Positions 51,641 to 60,349 are shown, numbered from the stretch's first letter. The stretch is DNA of 64,000 bases from Prevotella sp. E2-28 (GCF_022024055.1 NZ_CP091788.1:3410001-3474000), one strand, 5' to 3'. Made by a program: numbers and translations. Notes: a model not told the origin generated them from the sequence alone.

Positions 51641-51676
51641 AAATAGTGAATTTAATGTGTTTAATGAGCCTATTTA

Positions 51677-52867
51677 TTAATGATGGAACAGGCGTACACC
51701 AGTGAAGGCCATTGCGATTCCGTATTTGTCGCAGGCCATAATCACATGGTCATCACGTACTGAGCCACCTGCCTGAGCGATATACTGCACACCACTCTTG
51801 TGGGCACGCTCAATATTATCGCCGAAGGGGAAGAATGCATCACTACCCAGACTTACCTCGGTGTTCTTGGCAATCCATTCCTTCTTCTCAGCCAGGGTGA
51901 GCACCTCGGGCTTCTCAGAGAAGAACTGCTGCCAAGCACCATCGCGCAGCACGTCATCATGCTCGTCCTCAGAGATATACACATCGATGGTGTTGTCGCG
52001 GTCGGCACGACGAATTCCTTCCTTGAAAGGCAAGGCGAGCACTTTGGGGTGCTGGCGCAACCACCAGATGTCGGCCTTCTGACCAGCAAGACGGGTACAG
52101 TGGATACGGCTCTGCTGACCGGCACCGATACCGATAGCCTGTCCGTCCTTTACGTAGCAAACAGAGTTTGACTGTGTATATTTCAAAGTGATGAGGGCAA
52201 TCATCAGGTCGCGACGTGCCTCAGCAGAGAAGGTCTTGTTCTGTGTGGGGATATTCTCGAACAAAGCGGGATCGTCCAACTGAATCTCGTTACGTCCCTG
52301 TTCGAAGGTAACGCCGAATACCTGCTTCGTCTCTACGGGAGCGGGTTTGTAGGCGGGGTCAATCTTAATCACGTTGTAAGTGCCCTTACGCTTATCCTTC
52401 AGGATTTCCAGAGCCTCGGGGGTGTAGTCGGGAGCAATGACGCCATCACTTACCTCGCGCTTGATAATCAGGGCTGTAGTCTTGTCGCAGGTGTCGCTCA
52501 GGGCAATGAAGTCACCATAAGACGACATACGGTCAGCACCGCGAGCACGGGCATATGCGCAGGCAATAGGGCTCTCGTCCAAGCCAGGGATGTCATTCAC
52601 GAAATAGACGTGCTTCAACGTGTCGCTCAGGGGCAGACCTACAGCAGCACCAGCAGGTGATACGTGCTTGAATGAGGCTGCAGAGGGCAGACCAGTGGCC
52701 TGTTTCAACTCTTTCACCAACTGCCAGGAGTTCAATGCGTCCAACAGGTTGATGTAGCCAGGGCGGCCGTTAACAACTTCGATAGGCAGTTCGGTGCCAT
52801 CGTTCATAAAAATGCGGGAAGGTTTCTGATTCGGATTACATCCGTACTTCAGGGCTAGTTCTTTCAT
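51677..52867 (-). CDS. Standalone AICAR transformylase (PurH C-terminal-type)
   Basis: A 396-residue cytoplasmic enzyme of purine synthesis that transfers a formyl group from 10-formyl-THF to AICAR. Family motifs seen: SFKHVSPAGAA, YGDFIALSD, LKYTQSNSVCY and GIGAGQQSRIHCTRL. The IMP cyclohydrolase domain that precedes it in bifunctional PurH is absent, since the protein starts MKELALKYGCNPNQKPSR. The start at 52867 is fixed by the promoter at 52898-52929; the longer ORF reads through it. Bacteroidales genomes can carry such a form in addition to purH; whether purH is elsewhere cannot be seen here. Confidence 0.9.
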   Translation of the reverse strand: MKELALKYGCNPNQKPSRIFMNDGTELPIEVVNGRPGYINLLDALNSWQLVKELKQATGLPSAASFKHVSPAGAAVGLPLSDTLKHVYFVNDIPGLDESPIACAYARARGADRMSSYGDFIALSDTCDKTTALIIKREVSDGVIAPDYTPEALEILKDKRKGTYNVIKIDPAYKPAPVETKQVFGVTFEQGRNEIQLDDPALFENIPTQNKTFSAEARRDLMIALITLKYTQSNSVCYVKDGQAIGIGAGQQSRIHCTRLAGQKADIWWLRQHPKVLALPFKEGIRRADRDNTIDVYISEDEHDDVLRDGAWQQFFSEKPEVLTLAEKKEWIAKNTEVSLGSDAFFPFGDNIERAHKSGVQYIAQAGGSVRDDHVIMACDKYGIAMAFTGVRLFHH

Positions 52868-52897
52868 GTTTTTGAGAAGAATATAAATTTCCGACTG

Positions 52898-52929
52898 CAA
52901 AGGTACGAATAAGTGAGAACAATACAAAA
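52898..52929 (-). promoter_or_regulatory. Promoter of the AICAR transformylase gene
   Basis: Minus strand TACCTTTG (52898-52905) and TTTTG (52925-52929), 19 bp apart. Confidence 0.65.
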
Positions 52930-52972
52930 CAAAAGTCTTTTTTTTTGTTTTTATTATCGAGCGCAAGTACCT

Positions 52973-53187
52973 AATTACAGATGACAAATGACAGTTGCAA
53001 AATAATGCACTACCACCCTATAATGATACTTTAATATATATCTTTATTATTATATATATATTATAATATATATATAATAATATAAATAATAATAAATAGA
53101 TATATATAGAGGTATAAAGGAAAGAGTATGAGGGATGAGGGGTGTGCAATGGTTGTGATTTTTAACTGTCATCTGTCATTTGTAATT
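52973..53187. mobile_element. MITE-like 215-bp inverted element with AT palindrome
   Basis: Terminal inverted repeats of 24 bp: 52973-52996 and the reverse complement of 53164-53187 share AATTACA(G/A)ATGACA(A/G)ATGACAGTT with two differences. The interior is almost pure A/T at 53030-53107 and forms a long palindrome centred on TATTATAATA (about 53059-53068). No coding capacity. With the 22-bp array that follows, it fills the gap 52988-53428. Confidence 0.6.
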
Positions 53188-53213
53188 GATTGTCAGTGCT
53201 GCTTAGCGAGCGG

Positions 53214-53301
53214 CGTGCTCAAGGCGCTTCAGTAGCATGTTCAAGGGGTGCGAACGCCGTGCTCAAGGAGTGCGAATGACGTGCTCACGGCCTTTGACAA
53301 G
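53214..53301. repeat. Four-unit 22-bp tandem array
   Basis: Units start at 53214, 53236, 53258 and 53280, each with a conserved CGTGCTCAAGG-like half and a variable half. Same family as 2403-2476. Confidence 0.85.
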
Positions 53302-53388
53302 ACCAAGACAAAACCATGAAATGTACCCATTTTTTTTCACAAAGCCATTAAAGACGGAAAAAAATTTTATTTTTTCGCTATTTTTCTG

Positions 53389-53396
53389 TAACTTTG
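53389..53396 (+). promoter_or_regulatory. -7 promoter box of the ECF sigma operon
   Basis: TAACTTTG, 32 nt before ATG 53429; T-rich upstream without a clear -33. Confidence 0.5.
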
Positions 53397-53428
53397 CATC
53401 AACTCAATCGTCTTAATATTTAGAGAGG

Positions 53429-53947
53429 ATGAAAGAAATCAGTTTTCGCACCGACGTGTTGCCGCTGAAGAATGAACTCTTCCGCTTGGCACTTCGCATT
53501 ACTCTCAACAGAGAAGATGCTGAGGACGTGGTGCAGGAAACAATGATGAAAGTCTGGAATCGCCGCGAACAGTGGCAGCAGATAGAATCGATAGAAGCTT
53601 TCTGCATGACGATTTGCCGCAACGTGGCACTGGACCACCAGAAGAGGATGGAAAACCAGAATGTGTCGCTGGAAGACGAAGACAGCGTGAGCACACATCC
53701 CTCGAACGTCAGGACGCCTGAAGAGCAGACAATGCAGCGTGACAGAGTGGAACGCGTGAGGGGTCTGATGAACCAACTGCCCGAGAAACAACGCACCTGT
53801 ATGCAGTTGCGCGATGTAGAGGGAAAGTCGTACAAGGAGATAGCCGCCGTGATGAATATTACAGAGCAGCAAGTGAAAGTAAACATCTTCAGAGCGCGAC
53901 AAACTATTAAACAAGAATTTTTGAAACAAGAACAATATGGACTATAA
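53429..53947 (+). CDS. ECF-type RNA polymerase sigma factor
   Basis: A 172-residue sigma-70 family protein. Region 2 (LALRITLNREDAEDVVQETM, KVWNRREQW) and region 4 (LPEKQRTCMQLRDVEGKSYK, EIAAVMNITEQQVKVNIFRA) are both clear. It directs polymerase to a special set of promoters. Its 3' end overlaps the next gene by 11 bp, so the two are translationally coupled, the usual arrangement with a membrane anti-sigma factor. No FecI-linked SusC/TonB gene is adjacent. Confidence 0.93.
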   Translation: MKEISFRTDVLPLKNELFRLALRITLNREDAEDVVQETMMKVWNRREQWQQIESIEAFCMTICRNVALDHQKRMENQNVSLEDEDSVSTHPSNVRTPEEQTMQRDRVERVRGLMNQLPEKQRTCMQLRDVEGKSYKEIAAVMNITEQQVKVNIFRARQTIKQEFLKQEQYGL

Positions 53948-54413
53948 GTACATCGAACAGTTAATGGATCGCTATTTCGAGGCCGAGACGACCTTGAAAG
54001 AGGAGCAGATTCTGAAGGCATTCTTCGAGCAGAACGAGGAGGAGTTGCCAGAGAACCTGCGTGCCTATCGCGAGCTCTTTGCTTCGTTCGAGCAGGATGA
54101 AGTGCTGGGCGATGACTTTGACGAGCGTATGCTACAGATGATAGAGGAGAAGCCTCAGGTGAAGGCTCGCACCATCTCGCTGGCAGAGCGCTTCCGTCCG
54201 CTGATGCGTGCAGCAGCTGTGGTGGCTATCCTCATCACATTGACCACTGCGCTGAACCAGTCGTTCAAGGATGATAAGGTATGGACCGATCAGTCGGACT
54301 ATGCTTTGAAATATGAGCCTACGGGTGATGAGCCAGCTATGGCCTATGATCATGGTACAGACTCGCTGATGAGCGATTCGCTCTATAAGCAGCCCACAGG
54401 TTATCTGGAATAG
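53937..54413 (+). CDS. Small membrane protein coupled to ECF sigma (possible anti-sigma factor)
   Basis: A 158-residue protein with a cytoplasmic, acidic, helical N-terminus (EQLMDRYFEAETTLKEEQIL, about 1-75), one membrane helix near 92-108 (LMRAAAVVAILITLTTAL) and a short outer tail. Orientation and coupling with the sigma gene suggest that the N-terminal part holds the sigma factor. The zinc-binding HxxxCxxC motif of ZAS anti-sigma domains is absent. A strong terminator follows. Confidence 0.75.
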   Translation: MDYKYIEQLMDRYFEAETTLKEEQILKAFFEQNEEELPENLRAYRELFASFEQDEVLGDDFDERMLQMIEEKPQVKARTISLAERFRPLMRAAAVVAILITLTTALNQSFKDDKVWTDQSDYALKYEPTGDEPAMAYDHGTDSLMSDSLYKQPTGYLE

Positions 54414-54502
54414 ATTACATTTCTATGCTTTCTCTATATTAAAACATTCATTTTTAGGATTAAAACATTTCTTTCTGGAAGTTGGGAAAACTTCGAAAGA
54501 CG

Positions 54503-54536
54503 AAAAAAAAGCCACCCGAGAAGGATGGCTTTTTTT
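54503..54536. terminator. Bidirectional terminator
   Basis: AAAAAAAAGCCACCC and GGATGGCTTTTTTT pair with one mismatch. It lies between the sigma operon and the convergent CPBP gene. Confidence 0.85.
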
Positions 54537-54560
54537 GATATCGTTACCTGTAATGTTTGC

Positions 54561-55364
54561 TTAATGCTTCTTCATCCACAGGTTTAACTGATAGATGGCT
54601 GGTATGAAGATAAGCAGAGAGAAACCAACGGCCATCAGCGTGTGTTGTTGCGAGCCGAATATCTGTGAGATGGTGATACCAGGATCCTGATAGGCACGTG
54701 TCATCAGGTAAGCCGCTGAATTATTGGCCCAATGGTAGATGATGCCAGGGATGATGCTGCCTGTACGCTCATACATCCAGCCAAGGAGCAGTCCGATGAG
54801 CAATGGGTGGATAAACTGGGCTGGATTCATGTGCGCCAAGGCAAAGAACAGGGCCGACAGGAATATCATGAGCCAGCGGTGCTTAGGCTGCCACTCCAGC
54901 AGTTTCCGCAATGCGGCACCGCGGAACACCATCTCTTCGGCTATAGGGGCCAGCAGACAGATGACAGCATAACCGCCAGGGGTGTTCATAATCTGAAGTA
55001 TCAACTTGCCTTGTTGTTCGATACTCCTCTGAATGCTGTCTGGCCATTCAGGCATCAATTCCTGTAGATATGCAGAGGGGATGATGGCTCCAAGTGAAGC
55101 TATGAAACACCAGAAGATGATTGTCCATGGGCGCGTCTTGATAAAATCACGTTTCAAGGGAGCCCATTTCTGCCAGGCAAACAGCACAATGGTCACCACC
55201 GTAAACAGCGCCATAGCGATAATCGTGTCAATAGCGCTTAATTTAATAGATGTGTCTTGATTTATCACCGCTTCTGCCAGCCAAACAGCCAACTGTATTA
55301 CCGTCTGTATAAAGAGGAATATCACCACATAAGCGATGGCACTGAATAATGTCTTTGTTTTCAT
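54561..55364 (-). CDS. CPBP family intramembrane metalloprotease
   Basis: A 267-residue polytopic membrane protein of the CAAX-prenyl-protease/bacteriocin-processing (ABI) family. The motifs are EEMVFRG (about residue 143) with paired Glu and Arg, FFALAHMNPAQF with the metal-ligand His, and a third helix with an Asn-containing pattern (IIYHWANNSAAYL). Such proteases act in immunity to peptides or membrane signalling. It is 19 bp downstream of ribF on the same strand, and probably co-transcribed. Confidence 0.9.
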   Translation of the reverse strand: MKTKTLFSAIAYVVIFLFIQTVIQLAVWLAEAVINQDTSIKLSAIDTIIAMALFTVVTIVLFAWQKWAPLKRDFIKTRPWTIIFWCFIASLGAIIPSAYLQELMPEWPDSIQRSIEQQGKLILQIMNTPGGYAVICLLAPIAEEMVFRGAALRKLLEWQPKHRWLMIFLSALFFALAHMNPAQFIHPLLIGLLLGWMYERTGSIIPGIIYHWANNSAAYLMTRAYQDPGITISQIFGSQQHTLMAVGFSLLIFIPAIYQLNLWMKKH

Positions 55365-55383
55365 ATCTTACAATAAGATGGTC

Positions 55384-56313
55384 TTAATAATCATGGTTAA
55401 GTAACTTGATGGCCTGCTCTTTGTCTTGTTGTATTTGCAGGGCTAAGGCCTCGGCAGAAGGGAATTGGCGTTCGCTACGCAGACGTGCAATGAAATGAAC
55501 AGTGACAACCTGATCATAGAAATTACCCATTTCATCGATAATATTCACTTCCAATGTGCGGTTTCGTCCATCGAAAGTAGGACGTGTGCCAATATTCATA
55601 ATGCCCCTCTTATTCGTTTTCTCTCCGATGTCAGCCATAACGGCATAGACGCCATCCATGGGAATGAGTAAGTCGTCATCGGGCTGCAGGTTGGCGGTGG
55701 GGAAGCCGATGGTGCGCCCTATCTGCTCGCCATGAACCACCTGTCCAGAAAGACTATAGGGGCGACCCAAACAGAGAGCGGCCTCTTCAACGTTTCCTTC
55801 CTTTAGCAAATGACGTATTCTTGAGGAACTGACGTTCAGTTGTCCAATGACCAATGCATCACCCCCTTGCACCTCAATGCCGAGTTCGCGTCCATAGCAT
55901 TGATAGTCCTCAAAACCTTCACTACGATCGTGTCCAAAGCGATTATCATAGCCTGTGAGTAGCATTCTGACACCTAAGCGGTCGTGCATCAGTTGCATGA
56001 ACTCTCGTGCCGACAAGGCTGCCATCTGACGATTAAAGCGCAGTACTACGACTGTGTCTATGCCCGTAGCCTTCAGCAGTTTCAACTTCTCGTGAAGATC
56101 TGTGAGAAACTCTGGTTTCCATTCCCCTTGCACTATTTGTCGCGGATGGCGTTCAAAGGTGATGGCCATTGACTGCATACCGCGTTCGGCGGCCTCTCTT
56201 TTCAGACGCTCCATCAAGAACTGATGTCCTTGGTGAACGCCATCAAAGAAGCCAATGGTGGCTGCATACGTGCCATCATTGAGCGTCTGGTCAGGGAAGA
56301 ATATTGTTTTCAT
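55384..56313 (-). CDS. ribF: Bifunctional riboflavin kinase/FAD synthetase
   Basis: A 309-residue enzyme that converts riboflavin to FMN and FAD. The N-terminal adenylyltransferase domain has ATIGFFDGVHQGHQFLMERL and SSSRIRHLLKEGNVEEA. The C-terminal flavokinase domain has GRTIGFPTANL and RTLEVNIIDE. Length matches RibF. The start at MKTIFF (56313) is chosen because the -7 box TACCTTTG lies at 56321-56328, only 7 nt upstream, so the transcript is nearly leaderless. The longer alternative would start inside the promoter. Confidence 0.94.
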   Translation of the reverse strand: MKTIFFPDQTLNDGTYAATIGFFDGVHQGHQFLMERLKREAAERGMQSMAITFERHPRQIVQGEWKPEFLTDLHEKLKLLKATGIDTVVVLRFNRQMAALSAREFMQLMHDRLGVRMLLTGYDNRFGHDRSEGFEDYQCYGRELGIEVQGGDALVIGQLNVSSSRIRHLLKEGNVEEAALCLGRPYSLSGQVVHGEQIGRTIGFPTANLQPDDDLLIPMDGVYAVMADIGEKTNKRGIMNIGTRPTFDGRNRTLEVNIIDEMGNFYDQVVTVHFIARLRSERQFPSAEALALQIQQDKEQAIKLLNHDY

Positions 56314-56320
56314 GTGGGTG

Positions 56321-56328
56321 CAAAGGTA
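56321..56328 (-). promoter_or_regulatory. -7 promoter box of ribF
   Basis: Minus strand TACCTTTG, 7 nt before ATG 56313. It decides the start. Confidence 0.55.
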
Positions 56329-56388
56329 CGAATAAGTGAGCAAAATGCAAAAGAAACGCTATTGATTTACGTCTTTTTACATAATTTA

Positions 56389-56420
56389 TTTGGATATTTC
56401 ACGAATTACTCGTACCTTTG
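56389..56420 (+). promoter_or_regulatory. Promoter of tRNA-Met
   Basis: TTTG (56389-56392) and TACCTTTG (56413-56420), 20 bp apart, 24 nt before the tRNA. Confidence 0.65.
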
Positions 56421-56444
56421 CAGCCGCAAAAGCACATTTTGCTC

Positions 56445-56518
56445 GGACTTGTAGCTCAGTTGGTTAGAGCAACAGACTCATAATCTGGAGGTCCCAGGTT
56501 CAAGCCCTGGCTGGTCCA
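56445..56518 (+). tRNA. tRNA-Met (CAT), elongator type
   Basis: A 74-nt cloverleaf: acceptor GGACTTG with CTGGTCC and discriminator A; D arm GCTCAGTTGGTTAGAGC; anticodon loop CTCATAA with CAT at 56479-56481; T arm CCAGG-TTCAAGC-CCTGG. The acceptor has one T-T mismatch at pair 6-67. It lacks the initiator-type anticodon stem GGG/CCC, so it is an elongator Met or an Ile2 tRNA read after lysidine modification. CCA is only partly encoded (A then CT). It has its own promoter and terminator. Confidence 0.93.
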
Positions 56519-56529
56519 CTTTGAAACAC

Positions 56530-56562
56530 AAGGAGTTACGCAACAAGCGCAACTCCTTTTTT
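56530..56562 (+). terminator. Terminator of tRNA-Met
   Basis: AAGGAGTTACGC and GCGCAACTCCTT pair with one mismatch around AACAA, followed by TTTT. Confidence 0.85.
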
Positions 56563-56615
56563 CATGTCTGCGTAAAGTATTTCCCAATCTCCTTCGTAAA
56601 AAGAAAAAAAAGTTG

Positions 56616-56623
56616 TACCTTTG
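56616..56623 (+). promoter_or_regulatory. -7 promoter box of the EamA transporter gene
   Basis: TACCTTTG, 34 nt before ATG 56658. Confidence 0.5.
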
Positions 56624-56657
56624 CACCCACAGCATAAAAACAGGATAATTATTTAAA

Positions 56658-57578
56658 ATGAATTATTTAGGCGAACTAATCTCTATTGGCGTAGCATTTT
56701 CATGGACAGCTACGGCACTACTAAGTGAATTTGGCTCTAAACGACTGGGCAATCTCACGCTGAACGTACTAAGAATGGCATTGGCACTGCTCTTTTCCAT
56801 GGTCTTATTTTTTACGGTAACAGGTTCACCCATGCCTGCAGGTGCCTCGGCAGAGGCTGCTGGCTGGATGTTACTATCGGGACTGGTGGGCTATGTCATA
56901 GGAGACTTCTGTCTTTTCCAGTGCTATATCATCATTGGGTCACGCTACGGGCAGCTATTTATGACTTTGGCTCCGCTATCGGCAGCAGTGATGGCATGGA
57001 TAACACTGGGGCAGCAGATGACGATGATGAGCATCGCTGCCATGATGATGACACTTCTTGGTATCGGCATCTCCGTACTGGGACGTGGTGAGCATCATAA
57101 GGTTTCGCTGAAATTGCCCTTGAACGGTGTGCTCTTCGCTATAGGCGCTGCCGTATGTCAGGGCGTGGGCCTAGTGCTCAGCAAGATAGGTATGGATCAT
57201 TATGAAACCACAGCCAACATGCCAGAGTGGCTGATACCCTTTAATGCGAACTTCTATCGCTGCGTGGCTGGTATCATCGGCTTCACGCTGTTGATGTATT
57301 TCCGCAAAGGAATGGCACCTCTACGTGAGGCTTTACACGACAGAAAAGGCCTGATAGCCGCCACCGCAACCACCATATTCGGTCCCTTTGTAGGTGTAGG
57401 TTTCTCACTGATGGCTGTACAGTACACAGGCGCAGGCATTGCCTCTACCCTGATGGCGATGACCCCGATTATTATCATCCTGCCGTCTTACTGGCTTTTC
57501 CATGAGAAGATTACATGGCGCGCTGTGCTGGGTGCAGTCATCTCTGTTGTAGGTGTCAGCCTGTTCTTTCTAGGATAA
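56658..57578 (+). CDS. EamA/DMT-superfamily transporter
   Basis: A 306-residue membrane protein with ten predicted helices in two EamA repeats (first: LISIGVAFSWTATALLSEFG; second: GVLFAIGAAVCQGVGLVLSK). Members export or import small metabolites such as amino acids and nucleotide precursors. The substrate is not predictable. Monocistronic, with -7 boxes both before it and before the following gene. Confidence 0.88.
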   Translation: MNYLGELISIGVAFSWTATALLSEFGSKRLGNLTLNVLRMALALLFSMVLFFTVTGSPMPAGASAEAAGWMLLSGLVGYVIGDFCLFQCYIIIGSRYGQLFMTLAPLSAAVMAWITLGQQMTMMSIAAMMMTLLGIGISVLGRGEHHKVSLKLPLNGVLFAIGAAVCQGVGLVLSKIGMDHYETTANMPEWLIPFNANFYRCVAGIIGFTLLMYFRKGMAPLREALHDRKGLIAATATTIFGPFVGVGFSLMAVQYTGAGIASTLMAMTPIIIILPSYWLFHEKITWRAVLGAVISVVGVSLFFLG

Positions 57579-57633
57579 GACTTCCTGCAAGAAGCTTTTC
57601 CTGAAATAACATACATATATTCAGATTATTTTC

Positions 57634-57641
57634 TACCTTTG
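57634..57641 (+). promoter_or_regulatory. -7 promoter box of the alanine symporter gene
   Basis: TACCTTTG, 22 nt before ATG 57664. Confidence 0.5.
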
Positions 57642-57663
57642 CATCAAATTCAAAAAAGAGGGT

Positions 57664-59103
57664 ATGAACATTGAAAACATGAATGCGCTGATAACGCAGG
57701 TGAATGATGCCGTATGGGGCTATGCGCTTATCTTCGTATTGATAGGTTGTGGTATATGGTTTACCATTAAGACACACTTTGTGCAGTTCCGCATGGTGGG
57801 CGAGATGATCCGCCTACTGACCGACTCGGCCGTAGATACAGTAGAGACACAAGTGAACGAGAAAGGAACGGAGAAGAAACGTCACATTTCTTCTTTTCAG
57901 GCCTTTGCTGTCAGTGTTGCCACACGAGTTGGGACAGGAAACTTAGCTGGTGTGGCTTCTGCTATTGCCATAGGCGGACCAGGTGCCGTATTCTGGATGT
58001 GGCTCATAGCTCTTATCGGTTCGGCAACTGCCTTCGTGGAATCTACCCTAGCCCAGCTATTCAAGCAGAAACATAAGGATTCCTTTATCGGCGGACCAGC
58101 CTATTATATCCAACGTGGTCTGCACCTGAAATGGATGGCCATCACCTTTGCCGTGCTTATCACCTGCCAGTTTGGACTTTCCAATAACTCCATCCAATCC
58201 AATACCATCTGTGATGCGATGCTAAAGGCCTTCGGATGGTCGCCTATATGGGTGGGAGCAGTATTGGCAGCCCTCGCCTTGTTTATCGTCTTTGGCGGCA
58301 TTCAGCGCATCGCTCATGTCAGTGCGGTATTAGTGCCAGTTATGGCTATCGGCTATATCATACTGGCAGTATTCATTGTTGTCACGAATATTGACCTGAT
58401 TCCACATGTCTTCAAAGTGATAGTGCTTGATGCCTTCGGTATTGAGCAAGTGATGGGGGGCGGTATCGGTGCTACGATTATGAATGGTGTGAAACGTGGA
58501 CTGTTCTCAAATGAAGCCGGTGAGGGAAGTGCACCTAATGCAGCGGCTACGGCAGCAACGACACATCCTGTGAAGCAAGGACTTATTCAAGCTTTGGGTG
58601 TCTTTACTGATACGCTACTGGTATGCTCATGTACAGCCTTTATCATCCTGATAAGCGGTCTTTACAATGTACCAGAGCTCAACGGTATCGCTCTAACACA
58701 GTCGGCATTACAAAGTGAGGTAGGAGCAGCAGGCCCCGTCTTCGTAGCCATTGCCATCTTCCTATTTGCCTTCTCAAGTATCATTGGCAACTACTATTAC
58801 GGTGAGGCAAACATCCGTTTTATCACACACAACACGAAAGTGATGACCGTTTACCGCATCTGTTCTGCAGGTGTGATGGTTATATTCGGTGCGCTGGCCA
58901 GTTTCGAACTCGTGTGGAATATCGTTGATTTCTTCATGGCTTTTCTCACCGCCTGCAACCTCATTGCAATTATGCTCCTAGGCAAATATGCCTTCCGTCT
59001 GCTGGACGACTATCGCCATCAGAAGCGACAGGGCATAAAAGAACCCGTGTTCCACCGCAGTCAGATGCCTGAGATAGAACACGAATTGGAGTGTTGGGAA
59101 TAA
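57664..59103 (+). CDS. Alanine/glycine:cation symporter (AGCS family)
   Basis: A 479-residue sodium-dependent amino-acid symporter with about ten helices. The family signature GTGNLAGVASAIAIGGPGAVFW and the loop KRGLFSNEAGEGSAPNAAAT are both present. It imports alanine or glycine with Na+ (or H+). No terminator is seen before the convergent gene ending at 59124. Confidence 0.94.
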   Translation: MNIENMNALITQVNDAVWGYALIFVLIGCGIWFTIKTHFVQFRMVGEMIRLLTDSAVDTVETQVNEKGTEKKRHISSFQAFAVSVATRVGTGNLAGVASAIAIGGPGAVFWMWLIALIGSATAFVESTLAQLFKQKHKDSFIGGPAYYIQRGLHLKWMAITFAVLITCQFGLSNNSIQSNTICDAMLKAFGWSPIWVGAVLAALALFIVFGGIQRIAHVSAVLVPVMAIGYIILAVFIVVTNIDLIPHVFKVIVLDAFGIEQVMGGGIGATIMNGVKRGLFSNEAGEGSAPNAAATAATTHPVKQGLIQALGVFTDTLLVCSCTAFIILISGLYNVPELNGIALTQSALQSEVGAAGPVFVAIAIFLFAFSSIIGNYYYGEANIRFITHNTKVMTVYRICSAGVMVIFGALASFELVWNIVDFFMAFLTACNLIAIMLLGKYAFRLLDDYRHQKRQGIKEPVFHRSQMPEIEHELECWE

Positions 59104-59123
59104 ATTCCCTTTATATATTGGTA

Positions 59124-59657
59124 CTACTTTGCGAACTTTCCGCTAGCAATCACCTTGGGAGTATCATCGGTGCCGCGAGTGATTCCGCGTGTCCAGTAAC
59201 TCCAGTCGAAGCGGCTGTCATAGTTCAGTTTGAAAACAATATCCTTTGAAGTACCATCGTCCATATAACCTGTGAAATAACTGCTGCTCAAGCTGTAGTC
59301 GCGAACATAAACGTCATTCCAACTGTCGGCATAGCGAATACGGATATTTCCTTTGTAGATATCCCAACGGAACTCACAGTAGTAATAGTCTGAATAACGG
59401 CTGTTCAGGTCGTAGTCAACCTCGTAGCCCCATCCACCATAGGCATTTTCACGCTCGAAATACATTGTAGTGCGATAGCTTTCGCCCGTCAGACCCCAGC
59501 GGTCGTAATAGTAAGTATCAATATAACCTGTCCAAGTGCCATCAAGGGTACGTGCTTCACTACGATCTTCCATATCCTCCCAGAACTCAACGTCACAACT
59601 GGTAAACAACGTGGTCATCATGATAACCATTGCTGTATAGGTAAAAAACTTCTTCAT
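59124..59657 (-). CDS. Small lipoprotein rich in Tyr/Trp
   Basis: A 177-residue lipoprotein with lipobox TSCDVEF. The body is unusually rich in Tyr, Trp, Arg and Asp (YYYDRWG, YSDYYYCEFRWDIY), with strand-like spacing. The beginning LDGTWTGYIDTYY resembles lipocalin-like lipoproteins. A -7 box TATCTTTG lies at 59699-59706 (minus). No function is recognised. Confidence 0.72.
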   Translation of the reverse strand: MKKFFTYTAMVIMMTTLFTSCDVEFWEDMEDRSEARTLDGTWTGYIDTYYYDRWGLTGESYRTTMYFERENAYGGWGYEVDYDLNSRYSDYYYCEFRWDIYKGNIRIRYADSWNDVYVRDYSLSSSYFTGYMDDGTSKDIVFKLNYDSRFDWSYWTRGITRGTDDTPKVIASGKFAK

Positions 59658-59698
59658 AGCCGTATCTTTTTAAAGGGTTGAACTTCTATTTGTTGATG

Positions 59699-59706
59699 CA
59701 AAGATA
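59699..59706 (-). promoter_or_regulatory. -7 promoter box of the Tyr/Trp-rich lipoprotein
   Basis: Minus strand TATCTTTG, 41 nt before the start. Confidence 0.45.
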
Positions 59707-59804
59707 CGAACTATATGGAAGCGGCGCAAGGTATTATTCCTATTCTTAGGTAGGGGTTTTCCTATTTCGCATAGGGAGAAAGGAATCTGAGCGTTAAATC
59801 AGCA

Positions 59805-60314
59805 CTATTTCACACGCCACACGTTAAGGACAATACCATTAAAACCTGAAGAGAACGTTGGGGCACAAAGGAACAGTGAATTATTCAGCCAGCCGTATTT
59901 ACTATCGGCAGGAGCCTCAAACTGAGGAGCACAACGGAAATAGAAAGATGGTTTGCCGTCGGCATCTTTTCCATTAGCAATGATACCACGGTTGCGCACA
60001 TGGATATAAACGCCATCATCAGTCTTGATACAATAGATGGCCTCAAGTTCTGTGCGTCCGTCGGCATTGGCTATCTGATAGTCGGCACCACCGTTAATAA
60101 TAGTACCTTTGATGCCAGGGCCTTCGAAGGTTCCGCCTGTAATAGGGATGACCGTACGTCGTCCGTGCTGTGTGTTGTTAATGGAAAAGGCCTCGCCCAA
60201 TGTTACTTTCAATTGCAGGGCAAATTCTAACTGAGGGGTGTCCTTTGGAGTCTCTACTTGTGCGTTGGCACTCAATGCTATGAGGGTCAGCAGCATGATG
60301 AATAGTTTTTTCAT
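59805..60314 (-). CDS. Secreted DUF3237 protein
   Basis: A 169-residue protein with signal peptide MKKLFIMLLTLIALSANA. The single domain matches DUF3237 by its motifs FEGPGIKGTIINGGADYQI and IYCIKTDDGVYIHVRNRGI. DUF3237 forms a beta-barrel of unknown function, found in bacteria and fungi. A signal peptide on it points to the periplasm. A -7 box TATCTTTG is at 60350-60357 (minus). Confidence 0.82.
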   Translation of the reverse strand: MKKLFIMLLTLIALSANAQVETPKDTPQLEFALQLKVTLGEAFSINNTQHGRRTVIPITGGTFEGPGIKGTIINGGADYQIANADGRTELEAIYCIKTDDGVYIHVRNRGIIANGKDADGKPSFYFRCAPQFEAPADSKYGWLNNSLFLCAPTFSSGFNGIVLNVWRVK

Positions 60315-60349
60315 TGTTTTTAATTTATTATTGGTTGATTTTACAGGTG

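Noticed and set aside
51446..51646. Plus-strand hydrophobic 66-residue ORF
   Set aside because: It is the complement of the basic 65-residue gene, has no promoter box, and the minus frame has operon context and a terminator.
53030..53107. AT-rich replication origin
   Set aside because: No DnaA boxes or dnaA/dnaN genes nearby; the AT tract is the core of an inverted-repeat element.
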